Assembly (NCBI GenBank): GCA_027618305.1
Contig: JAQCFD010000004.1
Coordinates: forward strand, 1-34,611
Length of the DNA: 34,611 nt
Reading direction: 5' to 3'
Source: Pseudomonadota bacterium
GTDB lineage: Bacteria; Pseudomonadota; Alphaproteobacteria; UBA6615
Under the pieces are notes generated by a model, which was not told the DNA's origin, did not search any database, and worked only from the letters and a program-made list of their open reading frames with translations. This document shows positions 9,597-18,624 of the stretch, piece after piece. The position numbers and the translations under genes are program-made. Positions within the stretch are counted from its first letter, which is position 1, and each line of letters opens with the position of its first letter.

Positions 9597-10883
9597 TCAG
9601 GCGTCGAGGGTTTCCAGCACCCATTTCGCCGCCTGCAACAGGCGGTCATCGTCGCGGTAGCGGCCGACCAGCTGGATGCCGACCGGCATCCCGCTCGGGC
9701 CGGTATGGGTCGGCAGCGAGACCGCCGGCAAACGGATCGCCGTCCAGAATCCGGCGAAGCGCGGGTTTCCGCCGTCCTCCAGGCCGACCGGCGCCTCGCC
9801 GTCGACACAGGGTGCGAGCAGGACATCCAGATCGTCGAACAGCCCGTCGCTCTGTTGCCGGCATGCCTCGGTCAGGCGCATCGCCGCGACATAATCGTCA
9901 TAGGGTGCGTCGAGGCCGGCCTGCATGACCGTCCGGAACCGGTCGCTGAGGGCGTCTCGGTGATCGCGCCACTCGTTGAGCATATGGCGGCTGCGCTCGT
10001 AGCAATTGATGAGAATGCGGACCTCCTCAAGCCGCGCGAAATGCTCCGGGAGCGTGACATCGCGCACGGCGGCACCCGCCTGTGCGAGCCGCGCGGCGGC
10101 GTCCTCCACCGCGCGCTGTGTCTCCGCCTGGGCCAGGTCCCATAAGGGGGTGCGGCAGACACCGATCCTCGGTCCGGTGGGCGGCGCCGCGAGCGGTTCG
10201 AACGGCCGGTTGACCAGCACCGATGTCAGCAGCGGTACATCATCGAGGTCGCGCACGTGCAGGCCCAGGGTGTCGAGGCTCTGGGACGCCGCCTTGACGC
10301 CCGCGATATTGTATGTGCCGAAGGTCGGCTTGTAGCCGATGACGCCGCAATAGGCCGACGGGCGGAGGATCGAACTGCCCGTCTGGGTGCCGAAGGCAGC
10401 CGGCACCATGCCATCCGCAACGGCCGCTGCCGAGCCGCTCGACGACCCGCCGGGACTGCGCGTGAGATCATGGGGATTGGCCGTCGGACCCGGGAAACTG
10501 CCGGCAAATTCGGTTGTGACCGTCTTTCCCAGGATGACCGCGCCGGCGGCGCGCACCTGGGCGATGCAGGCCGCGTCGGCCGACGGGCGGCGGCCGGCAT
10601 AGATCGGAGAGCCCATCTCCGTCGGCATGTCGTGGGTGTCGACGATGTCCTTGACGCCGAGCGGCACCCCGTGGAGCAGCCCCCGTGGTGTCTCGTTGTC
10701 GCAGGCATGCGCCTGCGCCAGCGCCAGATCGGGATCGATGAAGGCCCAGGCGCGGACCGCGCCTTCGCGCGCCTCGATACGCGCCAGGCACGCCTCGGTG
10801 ACGGCGACGGCGCTGGTCTCGCCGGCGGCGATCCGCCGCGCGATCCCGCTTGCCGAGAGTTGGGCCAAATCGGTGGAGGACAT
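9597..10883 (-). CDS. Amidase (amidase signature family)
   Basis: Amidase signature: LHGVPLGVKDIVDT, SPGGSSSGSAAAVADGMVPAAFGTQTGSSI; start MSSTDLAQL at 10883. Confidence 0.92.
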   Translation of the reverse strand: MSSTDLAQLSASGIARRIAAGETSAVAVTEACLARIEAREGAVRAWAFIDPDLALAQAHACDNETPRGLLHGVPLGVKDIVDTHDMPTEMGSPIYAGRRPSADAACIAQVRAAGAVILGKTVTTEFAGSFPGPTANPHDLTRSPGGSSSGSAAAVADGMVPAAFGTQTGSSILRPSAYCGVIGYKPTFGTYNIAGVKAASQSLDTLGLHVRDLDDVPLLTSVLVNRPFEPLAAPPTGPRIGVCRTPLWDLAQAETQRAVEDAAARLAQAGAAVRDVTLPEHFARLEEVRILINCYERSRHMLNEWRDHRDALSDRFRTVMQAGLDAPYDDYVAAMRLTEACRQQSDGLFDDLDVLLAPCVDGEAPVGLEDGGNPRFAGFWTAIRLPAVSLPTHTGPSGMPVGIQLVGRYRDDDRLLQAAKWVLETLDA

Positions 10884-10927
10884 CGGGGACTCCGTTCGGT
10901 TGCGTCGCTGCGCCAAGAAGCCGCTCC

Positions 10928-11785
10928 TCAGCTTTCGTAGCGGTCCTCGATGGCGGACCAGCGGGGCATCTCGACGATGTCGAGATATTCCGGGAAGGTC
11001 AGGCCGGTATTGGCGAGCTTGAATTCACCGCTCTTGATGTCGGCCAGGGTGTCGCGGATCGTGCGCGCGGTCAGCATCAGCGTCGTGATGCCGTAGCTGG
11101 CGATGCTGTAGCCGAGCTCACCGAGCGCCGCCGGCGCCAGCAGCGGGGTCACGCCACCCTCGATCATGTTGGCGAGCTGGGGCACGGGCAGTTCCTCGCA
11201 GATGCGCCGCATGTCCTCGATCGACGTCGGCGCCTCAATGAACAACGCATCGGCGCCCGCCTTCATATAGCGCTCGCCGCGGCGCAGCGCCTCGTCGAGA
11301 CCATCAGTGGCGATGGCGTCGGTGCGCGCAATGATAAAGGTGTCGGGGTTGAGGCGTTCGCCGGCACAGGCGCGCAGCTTCGCCTCCATTTCCTCGACGG
11401 GCACGATGCGCTTGCCGGCCATATGGCCGCAGCGCTTCGGCGCGAGCTGGTCTTCGATGAAGATCGCCTGGGCGCCGATCTTCTCGTAATGGTTCAGGGT
11501 ATAGACGACGTTCTTGACGTCGCCATAACCCGTGTCGACATCGACCAGGCAGGGCAGATCGGTCACGGCGAGGATGTCGCGGACGCCGGCCGAAATCTCG
11601 CCCAGCCCCAGCAGGCCGATATCGGGGACGCCGTAGCGCGCGCCGACAATCTGAAAGCCGCCGATCATGAAGGCGTCGAAGCCGGTCTGCTCGATGATCC
11701 GCGCCGTCAGCGCGTCATGGGCGCCGGGAATGACGAGCGGTGATGCCTCATTGGCGAGCTGGCGAAAAGTCTTCGATTCGGTCAT
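10928..11785 (-). CDS. Isocitrate lyase/PEP mutase superfamily protein
   Basis: PGAHDALTARIIEQTGFDA, VDVDTGYGD, FIEDQLAPKRCGHMAGKRIVP (KRCGH motif), IIARTDA. Confidence 0.9.
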   Translation of the reverse strand: MTESKTFRQLANEASPLVIPGAHDALTARIIEQTGFDAFMIGGFQIVGARYGVPDIGLLGLGEISAGVRDILAVTDLPCLVDVDTGYGDVKNVVYTLNHYEKIGAQAIFIEDQLAPKRCGHMAGKRIVPVEEMEAKLRACAGERLNPDTFIIARTDAIATDGLDEALRRGERYMKAGADALFIEAPTSIEDMRRICEELPVPQLANMIEGGVTPLLAPAALGELGYSIASYGITTLMLTARTIRDTLADIKSGEFKLANTGLTFPEYLDIVEMPRWSAIEDRYES

Positions 11786-11872
11786 GGCGTCCTCCGTCGG
11801 GTCATGCCCCTGATTATGGGCCGGGTCATGGCAGAAAGTCTGGACGGATCAGGGCGTCAGTTCGACCTTTTT

Positions 11873-13915
11873 CTAAACGCTGTCGCGCTTGGGTTTTTTC
11901 CGCTTCATCGGCGCCTGGCCGGACTGAATCGCCGCCCGGGCCTTCGCACTCATCTTCGGGGCCTTGAGCCCGAGCTTTCCTGCCGTGGGCTTCTTGCCCG
12001 CGGGCTTCGCGCTCATCGGCTGGTTCTTCTTCGAATTCTTGGCCGTCTTTTTGCCCTTCTTTACCCATGGCTTTTTCTCTTCCGCTTCCCAGGGCATTCT
12101 CTCCTCGCCCGCCGGCCGGCCGGGCGCGGAATGGCGCGGCGCACCCTGGTGGGCCTGCGCGCCGCGCGGCTTGTCACCGTAGGGTTTCTTCTTCGCATAG
12201 GGCTTATCGCCGAAATCACGCGGGGCGCCGGCGGCCTGCTCGGCGCGCGGTTTGGCCGTATAGGGTTTCTTCGTCGAATAGGGCTTTTCGCCAGCATCAC
12301 GCGGCGCCTCGGCGCCGGCATTCGGGCTGCTGGCCAGCCGTGTCACGACGATGTTTTTCTCCACCTTGCCGCTGGGGCCGACCCCCTCGACAAAACGATC
12401 CACACAACTCGCGGCCAGTTCGACATGGGTCTCGCTGGCCTGGATCCGGATCGCGCCGATGTCCGTCTTGGTGATGTGGCCGGCGCGGCACAGCATCGGC
12501 AACAGCCAGCGCGCCTCGGCGCGCTCGTCGCGCCCGACCGACAACGAAAACCAGACGCTGTCCCTGAAATTGTCGCGGCGATCCTTTTGCGGTTCTGTCG
12601 GCGCGGCATCGAGGAGTTCTTCCGGTGCCGTCTGGTCCTCGAGATGGCGTCGCAGGAACGCCGCCGCGACATGTTCCGCATCGTGATGCGACAGAAGCTC
12701 CTGGGCGAAGGCGCGTTCCTCGTCGTTCAGGGGTTCACTGAGCGCCGGGTCCGTGAAAATACGCTCGCGATCACGCTTCAGAATGTCGCCGGCGGATGGC
12801 GGGTTGGCCCAGGTGGCCTCAATGTTGGCGCTTTGCAGCAACCGCTCGGTCCGCCGGCGCATATTGTGCGGCACGATCAGCGCGCACACACCCTTACGGC
12901 CCGCACGCCCGGTGCGTCCGCTCCGGTGCAACAGGGACTCACGGTTCTTCGGAATGTCCGCATGGATCACCAGCTCCAGATTCGGCAGGTCCAGCCCGCG
13001 CGCCGCCACATCGGTGGCGATGCACACCCGCGCGCGCCCGTCGCGCAACGCCTGCAGGGCGTGGGTCCGCTCGTTCTGACTGAGCTCGCCCGACAGGGCC
13101 ACCGCCGAGAAACCCCGGTTGGCGAAACGGCTGGTCATCCGGTTGACGGCGGCACGGGTGCCACAAAAAACGAGCGCATTCTTTGCATCGAAATAGCGCA
13201 GCACATTGACGATGGCGTTTTCGGTGTCGTTGGGCGCGACCGTGAGGGCGCGATACTCGATATCCACATGCTGCTGTTGTTCCGCCGATGTGGAGATACG
13301 GACCGCATCGCGCTGATAGCGTTTGGCCAGCGTGGCGATGGTCCGCGGCACCGTGGCGGAAAACAGCAATGTGCGTCGCCCCGCGGGCGCCGCATCGAGA
13401 ATGAATTCGAGATCGTCACGAAACCCCAGATCGAGCATTTCGTCCGCCTCGTCGAGCACCACGGCCCGGAGACCCGAGGTGTTGAACGAACCGCGTTCGA
13501 TATGATCGCGCAGCCGGCCCGGCGTGCCGACCACGATATGCGCACCGCGCTGCAACGCCATACGTTCCGCGCGCGCATCCATGCCGCCCACGCAGGACGC
13601 GAAAGCCGCCCCCGTCGGCGCGTAAAGCCATTCCAGTTCGCGGCGTACCTGCAGGGCCAGCTCGCGGGTCGGCGCGACCGCCAGCGCCAGGGGCGCGTCC
13701 GCGCGCGCGAACCGGTCCGCACCCGCCAGCAGGGTCGGCGCCAGCGCCAGCCCGAAGGCCACGGTCTTGCCCGACCCCGTCTGCGCGGACACCAGGGCGT
13801 CGGCGTTCTTGTTCTCAAGGGCCAGGATCGCGGTTTGCACCGGGGTCAGTTGGGTGTAGCCGCGTTCGGTCAGAGCCTGCTGAAGCGGCGGTACCACGCC
13901 TTCGAAGTCTGTCAT
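11873..13915 (-). CDS. DEAD/DEAH-box RNA helicase with basic low-complexity C-terminal tail
   Basis: Q-motif, SAQTGSGKT, PTRELALQ, VLDEADEM, LLFSATV, HRSGRTGRAG motifs; long KPY/KK-rich tail. Confidence 0.95.
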   Translation of the reverse strand: MTDFEGVVPPLQQALTERGYTQLTPVQTAILALENKNADALVSAQTGSGKTVAFGLALAPTLLAGADRFARADAPLALAVAPTRELALQVRRELEWLYAPTGAAFASCVGGMDARAERMALQRGAHIVVGTPGRLRDHIERGSFNTSGLRAVVLDEADEMLDLGFRDDLEFILDAAPAGRRTLLFSATVPRTIATLAKRYQRDAVRISTSAEQQQHVDIEYRALTVAPNDTENAIVNVLRYFDAKNALVFCGTRAAVNRMTSRFANRGFSAVALSGELSQNERTHALQALRDGRARVCIATDVAARGLDLPNLELVIHADIPKNRESLLHRSGRTGRAGRKGVCALIVPHNMRRRTERLLQSANIEATWANPPSAGDILKRDRERIFTDPALSEPLNDEERAFAQELLSHHDAEHVAAAFLRRHLEDQTAPEELLDAAPTEPQKDRRDNFRDSVWFSLSVGRDERAEARWLLPMLCRAGHITKTDIGAIRIQASETHVELAASCVDRFVEGVGPSGKVEKNIVVTRLASSPNAGAEAPRDAGEKPYSTKKPYTAKPRAEQAAGAPRDFGDKPYAKKKPYGDKPRGAQAHQGAPRHSAPGRPAGEERMPWEAEEKKPWVKKGKKTAKNSKKNQPMSAKPAGKKPTAGKLGLKAPKMSAKARAAIQSGQAPMKRKKPKRDSV

Positions 13916-14163
13916 GTTATCTCGATCGAAATGCCGGATGGGCGCGCTTTATGACGAACCATTCGTCTTGCAGACACACGCCGTCACGCTAAATTGCGCA
14001 GCTGCCCCATCAATTATGGCCTTCCTATATCATGCCCGCGCAAGAATCAGTCACGATCTCAGCGTCGCTTGATGTCTGTGCGCCCTCTAACAAGAGGTTT
14101 CTCGGGGTCCGCGCGACGGCGTTATAGTTCGGCGAAGAAGAAAGATGCACGCCGGAGGACAAA

Positions 14164-15006
14164 ATGCCGATCATCGACGCACAGGTGCACGCCTACGAGG
14201 CCGACCATCCGGGCCGGCCCTGGGCCGCCGTGCTCACCGGACCACCTTCGGCCAATGGCGACGAAATGGTGGCCGCGATGGATGCGGTCGGCGTCGACGG
14301 CGCGATCCTCGTCTCGGCCTACACCATGTACCGCTACGACCCGAGCTACGCGCTCGAGGTGCAGGCCGACCATCCCGGCCGGTTCGCGCTGGTCACGCCC
14401 TTCGACGCCGGCGACCCCGCCGTGGGAGAAAAAGTCGCCGACTGGGTCGCGAAGGACGGCACCGTCGGCATCCGCCTGCTGCTCGCCCACGGTATCTCGG
14501 ATGAGGCCGGCGATTCCGGTGTCGCCAATCTTCTCGACGCGGCCCGGCGCCACGACGTCCCGGTCAATGTCTACTGCACCGAGCGGCACGCGCAGGTCGC
14601 GGACATCGCCGCGCAATTCCCGGACGTATCCCTGGTGGTCGACCATATGGGCCTCGTCCAGCCGTTCCACCCGCCCGCCCCGGAGGATGGCTGGGCCGAG
14701 CTGCCGAAGCTGCTGGCCCTGGCCAAATACGACAATGTCAGCGTCAAGATCAGCGGCGCGGGCACGCTCGCGCGCACGCCCTTTCCCTTCGCCGACATCC
14801 ACGACCCGGTGCACCGCATCATCGATGCCTTCGGCGTCGCACGCTGCATGTGGGGCACGGACTGGACGCGCGCGATGGAGCTTCTGAGCTACGAGGAGGG
14901 AGTCGAGGCGTTCCGCCAGGGCGACTGGCTGTCCGACAGCGACCGCGCCGCGCTGATGGGCGGCAATGCCGCACGCATCTATGGCTGGTCGCCGGGGGCG
15001 GTCTGA
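14164..15006 (+). CDS. Amidohydrolase (amidohydrolase_2-like, metal-dependent TIM barrel)
   Basis: MPIIDAQVHAYEADHPG..., VDHMGL, MWGTDWTRA typical of the family. Confidence 0.9.
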   Translation: MPIIDAQVHAYEADHPGRPWAAVLTGPPSANGDEMVAAMDAVGVDGAILVSAYTMYRYDPSYALEVQADHPGRFALVTPFDAGDPAVGEKVADWVAKDGTVGIRLLLAHGISDEAGDSGVANLLDAARRHDVPVNVYCTERHAQVADIAAQFPDVSLVVDHMGLVQPFHPPAPEDGWAELPKLLALAKYDNVSVKISGAGTLARTPFPFADIHDPVHRIIDAFGVARCMWGTDWTRAMELLSYEEGVEAFRQGDWLSDSDRAALMGGNAARIYGWSPGAV

Positions 15007-15021
15007 TCGATTGGAGAAATT

Positions 15022-15097
15022 TGGTGGAGCCGGACGGGATCGAACCGACGACCTCTACGTTGCGAACGTAGCGCTCTCCCAACTGAGCTACGGCCCC
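15022..15097 (-). tRNA. tRNA-Ala (anticodon CGC, complement of 15062..15064), CCA encoded
   Basis: Reverse complement GGGGCCGTAGCTCAGTTGGGAGAGCGCTACGTTCGCAACGTAGAGGTCGTCGGTTCGATCCCGTCCGGCTCCACCA folds as a cloverleaf; CTACG-TTCGCAA-CGTAG anticodon arm; G3-U70 wobble (Ala identity element). Confidence 0.97.
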
Positions 15098-15316
15098 ACC
15101 GATGCCGAAAACGGCGTGCGCGCGGGCCCTGACATTGGGTTCGGGCATCGCGGCGCGGCGGGAATATGGGTGCGGGCCGCCGTCCCTGTCAAGTCATCCG
15201 CGCTCCCGGCCGTAACCGGCGCGTGACTGGACAGGCGCACAGACGCTGGCTAGTCTCAAACCCGCTATCACCAAGCGTTTCGGACGCGCATTTTTCGCAC
15301 CAGAAGATCGAAGATC

Positions 15317-15598
15317 ATGCTCGCTATCGCCAACCTCATCAGCACAATCATCGGCCTTTATATGTGGGCCGTAATTATCTCGGTGGTCCTGACCTGGCTC
15401 GTCCAGTTCAACGTGATCAACACGTCCAACCGCATGGTCTATCAGATCGGTGACTTCCTCTACCGGATCACCGAACCGGCCATGCGCCCGATCCGGCAGG
15501 TCATTCCCTCGGTCGGTGGGCTCGATCTGTCGCCGCTGATCGTCATCCTGATCCTCGGCTTCCTGCAGCAGTTCATCCCCGACCTGCTGCTGCGTTGA
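15317..15598 (+). CDS. YggT family membrane protein
   Basis: 93 aa, TMs, ITEPAMRPIRQVIPSVGGLDLSPLIVILIL signature of YggT. Confidence 0.92.
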   Translation: MLAIANLISTIIGLYMWAVIISVVLTWLVQFNVINTSNRMVYQIGDFLYRITEPAMRPIRQVIPSVGGLDLSPLIVILILGFLQQFIPDLLLR

Positions 15599-15611
15599 CG
15601 GCCATCTGCCG

Positions 15612-16007
15612 TTGGTGGATCGACCTGTAGATCGACCGGCAGATCGACCATGGGAAATTCAAAAGGACGGCATCCGCCTGCGGCTGCGCGTGACACCGCG
15701 CGCCCGACGCAACGCGATCACCGGCATTCTTGACCCCGGCGCCCAGGCCGGCGGCCCGGCCCTCAAGGTCACGGTCACCGCCCCGCCCGCCGACGGCAAG
15801 GCCAATGCCGCCGTCCTGGCTTTGCTCGCCAGGGCGCTGCGCGTGCCGAAATCCACCCTGTCGGTCCTTTCGGGGGAGACCGGGCGCACCAAGCTGATCC
15901 ACATTCCCGGCGATGGCCCGACTCTCATACCCATGCTAGAGGCGTTGGCGGGCACAACGGTCGGACCGGCCGGCCCAGACAGCGTGAACCGGAGAGCAAA
16001 AAAATGA
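15612..16007 (+). CDS. DUF167 (YggU-like) family protein
   Basis: [20 protein letters not shown]...[40 protein letters not shown] is characteristic; TTG (15612) or GTG (15615) start. Confidence 0.9.
   Translation: MVDRPVDRPADRPWEIQKDGIRLRLRVTPRARRNAITGILDPGAQAGGPALKVTVTAPPADGKANAAVLALLARALRVPKSTLSVLSGETGRTKLIHIPGDGPTLIPMLEALAGTTVGPAGPDSVNRRAKK
15618..15649 (+). repeat. Short tandem repeat, three GATCGACC copies with 12-bp period
   Basis: GATCGACC at 15618, 15630 and 15642 separated by 4-nt spacers; encodes [12 protein letters not shown]. Confidence 0.85.
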
Positions 16008-16936
16008 CCGATCCAAAGGTGACCCACGCGGACAAGATCATTGACGGCAAGGCCTTCGCCGAGGCCCTGCGCGGGCGCATCGGCGAGAATGTCGCGCGGA
16101 TCAAGGACGCCCACGGCCTGACGCCGGGGCTGGCCGTGGTGCTGGTCGGCGACGACCCGGCGAGCCAGGTCTATGTGCGCAACAAGGGCAAGGCCGCGAC
16201 CGAGGCGGGCATCACCGCGACCGATCACCGCCTGGACGCGTCCACCAGCCAGGCGGAGCTGCTGGCGCTGGTCGACCGGCTCAACGACGACGAGTCCGTG
16301 CACGGCATCCTGGTGCAGCTGCCGGTGCCGGACCAGATCGACCCCAACGCCGTGATCGACGCCATCGCGCCGGGCAAGGATGTGGACGGGTTCCACGTGA
16401 TCAACAGCGGGCGTCTTGCGACGGGCCAGATGACCGGCCCCGATGCCGCGATGGTGCCATGTACGCCGCTCGGCTGCCGTATGATGCTCGAAGATCGGCT
16501 GGGTGACCTGTCCGGGCTCGACGCCGTCGTGCTCGGCCGCTCCAACATCGTCGGCAAGCCCATGGCGGCGCTGCTCACCCAGGCGAGCTGCACCGTGACG
16601 GTCGCCCATTCGCGCACGAAAGATTTGGCCGATGTCTGCCGCCGGGCCGATATCCTGGTGGCGGCGGTCGGCCGCCCGCAGATGGTTCAGGGGGACTGGA
16701 TCAAGCCCGGCGCGACCGTCATCGATGTCGGCATCAACCGGATCGCCGCGCCCACGGATGACGACCCGGACAAGATGCGCCTCGTCGGCGATGTGGACTT
16801 TAATTCTGCCATCAAGGTCGCGGGTGCGATCACGCCCGTTCCCGGCGGCGTCGGTCCGATGACCATCGCCTGCCTGCTGGCCAACACCGTGACGGCGGCC
16901 TGCCGCCAGAACGGGGTCGAGCCGCCCGCCTGGTAG
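16004..16936 (+). CDS. folD: Bifunctional methylenetetrahydrofolate dehydrogenase/methenyltetrahydrofolate cyclohydrolase
   Basis: [64 protein letters not shown] overlap with DUF167 gene. Confidence 0.96.
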   Translation: MTDPKVTHADKIIDGKAFAEALRGRIGENVARIKDAHGLTPGLAVVLVGDDPASQVYVRNKGKAATEAGITATDHRLDASTSQAELLALVDRLNDDESVHGILVQLPVPDQIDPNAVIDAIAPGKDVDGFHVINSGRLATGQMTGPDAAMVPCTPLGCRMMLEDRLGDLSGLDAVVLGRSNIVGKPMAALLTQASCTVTVAHSRTKDLADVCRRADILVAAVGRPQMVQGDWIKPGATVIDVGINRIAAPTDDDPDKMRLVGDVDFNSAIKVAGAITPVPGGVGPMTIACLLANTVTAACRQNGVEPPAW

Positions 16937-16945
16937 GCAACCAGC

Positions 16946-17018
16946 CACCCTCATACTGAGCTTGTCGAAGCATGAGGGTCCGCAGCACCTCTCCTTCGAC
17001 AAGCTCAGGATGAGGTGC
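16946..17018. repeat. Paired inverted hairpin intergenic repeat (CTGAGCTTGTCGAAG core)
   Basis: Left CTCATACTGAGCTTGTCGAAG and right CTTCGACAAGCTCAGGATGAG are inverted 21-nt arms with one mismatch; each half also forms its own hairpin (ACCCTCAT/ATGAGGGT 8 bp; GCACCTC/GAGGTGC 7 bp). Lies between convergent genes. Confidence 0.9.
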
Positions 17019-17034
17019 GAAGGATACCTAAGAG

Positions 17035-17376
17035 CTAGACCGGCAGACGGTAGCGGATAACGCCCTTCACTCGGGCCGGGTCCTCGACCGGCTGGCCCTT
17101 GCGCAACACCTGGATCGATCCGGCGCGCGCCAGATGGATCGCCTGTTGCTTGACCGCCGACATGTAACGCCGCCAGAGGTCGGGCGGATCATTGGGCTTT
17201 CGACGCGCGTCCGCGATGGCACGCGCCACATCTTCGGGAGACACCGAGCCCCCCGGCTTCGCCGCCGCGAGCTGTGCAAGAATCGCCGCCGCGACAGGAT
17301 CATCGGCGCGGGGCGTGTCGGGCGTGTCTGTCAGATTGCCGGTTTCGGCAGGTTCATTCGTATCGGTCATGGGCAC
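17035..17376 (-). CDS. DUF3253-like domain protein
   Basis: AAAILAQLAAAKPGGSVSPEDVARAIAD...WRRYMSAVKQQAIHLARAGSIQVLRKGQPVEDPARVKGVIRYRL resembles DUF3253 (recognised from memory). Confidence 0.75.
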   Translation of the reverse strand: MPMTDTNEPAETGNLTDTPDTPRADDPVAAAILAQLAAAKPGGSVSPEDVARAIADARRKPNDPPDLWRRYMSAVKQQAIHLARAGSIQVLRKGQPVEDPARVKGVIRYRLPV

Positions 17377-17476
17377 TGACTAGCATATCTCCGGCCGGCA
17401 TACAGGGGGTGACTGGACGACTCCCGCTTTCACGCCGGATAATCATTAAATCGCGTAGAACATTTCGGGGGAAGAC

Positions 17477-18178
17477 ATGATCGGCAGTCTGGATGCGCTG
17501 TTCGCGGCCACCGCCCTGTTCGTCGGCGGCCATTTCATGTTGTCGAGCATGCCGGTCCGTCTGGCCCTGATCAACAAAATGGGGGAGACCCGCTTCCTCG
17601 CCTACTACTCGATCTTGATGGTTGTGGTGTTCGCGTGGATGGTCCTCGCCTATATCCGTGCGCCGATCGACCCGCTGTGGCAAACACCCGATGCGCTGCT
17701 CTGGCTGCCCGCAATCGTCATGCCGGTGGCGCTGTTCCTGATCGTCTGCGGCCTGACGACGCCCTCGCCAACGCTGGCCGGTACGAACCCCGATGAGCCC
17801 GGGCGCGACCTGACCCGCGGCATCATCCGCATCACCCGGCACCCGTTCCTGAACGGCATGTCCGTCTGGTCGGCGGCACATCTGATCGTCAACGGCGACA
17901 CCCGCGCGCTCATCCTGTTCGCCGGCCTGCTGATCCTGAGCGTGTTCGGCATGTACCGGATCGACAAGCGGCGCGAGTTTCTCTATGGCGCGGACTGGGG
18001 CCCGATCCTGCTGACCACCAGCCTGGTCCCCTTCGGCGCCATCCTGGCCAAGCGCACCAGCTTCGACTGGCCGGGGATCGGCTGGTGGCGGCTTCTGTTG
18101 AGCGTGGCCGTCTATCTGGGGTTGGTCGCGGTACACCCGTTCATACTCGGCGTCGCCGCCTGGCCCGGATTGGGGTAG
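17477..18178 (+). CDS. NnrU family membrane protein
   Basis: FVGGHFMLSSMPVRLALINKMGETRFLAYYSILMVVVFAWMV..., ITRHPFLNGMSVWSAAHLIVNGD. Confidence 0.88.
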   Translation: MIGSLDALFAATALFVGGHFMLSSMPVRLALINKMGETRFLAYYSILMVVVFAWMVLAYIRAPIDPLWQTPDALLWLPAIVMPVALFLIVCGLTTPSPTLAGTNPDEPGRDLTRGIIRITRHPFLNGMSVWSAAHLIVNGDTRALILFAGLLILSVFGMYRIDKRREFLYGADWGPILLTTSLVPFGAILAKRTSFDWPGIGWWRLLLSVAVYLGLVAVHPFILGVAAWPGLG

Positions 18179-18214
18179 GCTCGGGAAAAGCATAATCCAA
18201 CCGGGGGAACCACA

Positions 18215-18610
18215 ATGCCGATCTATCGCACCCATGAAATCGAGTACCAGCCCGACGACACCGCGCCCGCGCTGATGAAATCCTTCGTCGGCGAGTTCAT
18301 GAAGGTCGGGCTCGTGCACTACGAGGAAGGCGTGGCACCGCCGCCGCATTTTCACCCCAACGAGGAACAGTTCATCTATGTCCTCGAGGGCAAGCTGCGC
18401 ATGGTGCTCGGCGATGAGACCACCACGATCGAGCCGGGCGACCTCGTGCATATCTCACGCAATCTGCGCCACGGCATCCTGCCGGTGGAAGGCCATTGCC
18501 TTTTCTTCACCTGCAAGAGCCCGGCCGGCGACGGCCGCCTGGCACAGGACTACAACAAGGCCGACGACGCCGACGAGAAAATGGCCGAAATGAAGAAAAT
18601 CGAGGGTTAG
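18215..18610 (+). CDS. Cupin domain-containing protein
   Basis: PPPHFHPNEEQFIYVLEGKLRMVLGDETTTIEPGDLVHISRNLRHGI. Confidence 0.9.
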   Translation: MPIYRTHEIEYQPDDTAPALMKSFVGEFMKVGLVHYEEGVAPPPHFHPNEEQFIYVLEGKLRMVLGDETTTIEPGDLVHISRNLRHGILPVEGHCLFFTCKSPAGDGRLAQDYNKADDADEKMAEMKKIEG

Positions 18611-18624
18611 CCCCGCGGCCCCGC

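Noticed and set aside
12180-12312. Repeated sequence resembling a short CRISPR-like array
   Set aside because: Only two imperfect units in frame with the helicase; they are coding repeats, with no array structure or cas genes.
11804-13954. 716-aa plus-strand ORF opposite the DEAD-box helicase
   Set aside because: Antisense shadow ORF of a high-GC gene; low-complexity Arg/Gly/His-rich translation with no family motifs, while the minus strand carries complete helicase motifs.
14966-15226. ORFs running through the tRNA region
   Set aside because: They overlap a canonical tRNA-Ala on the minus strand and have no family similarity.
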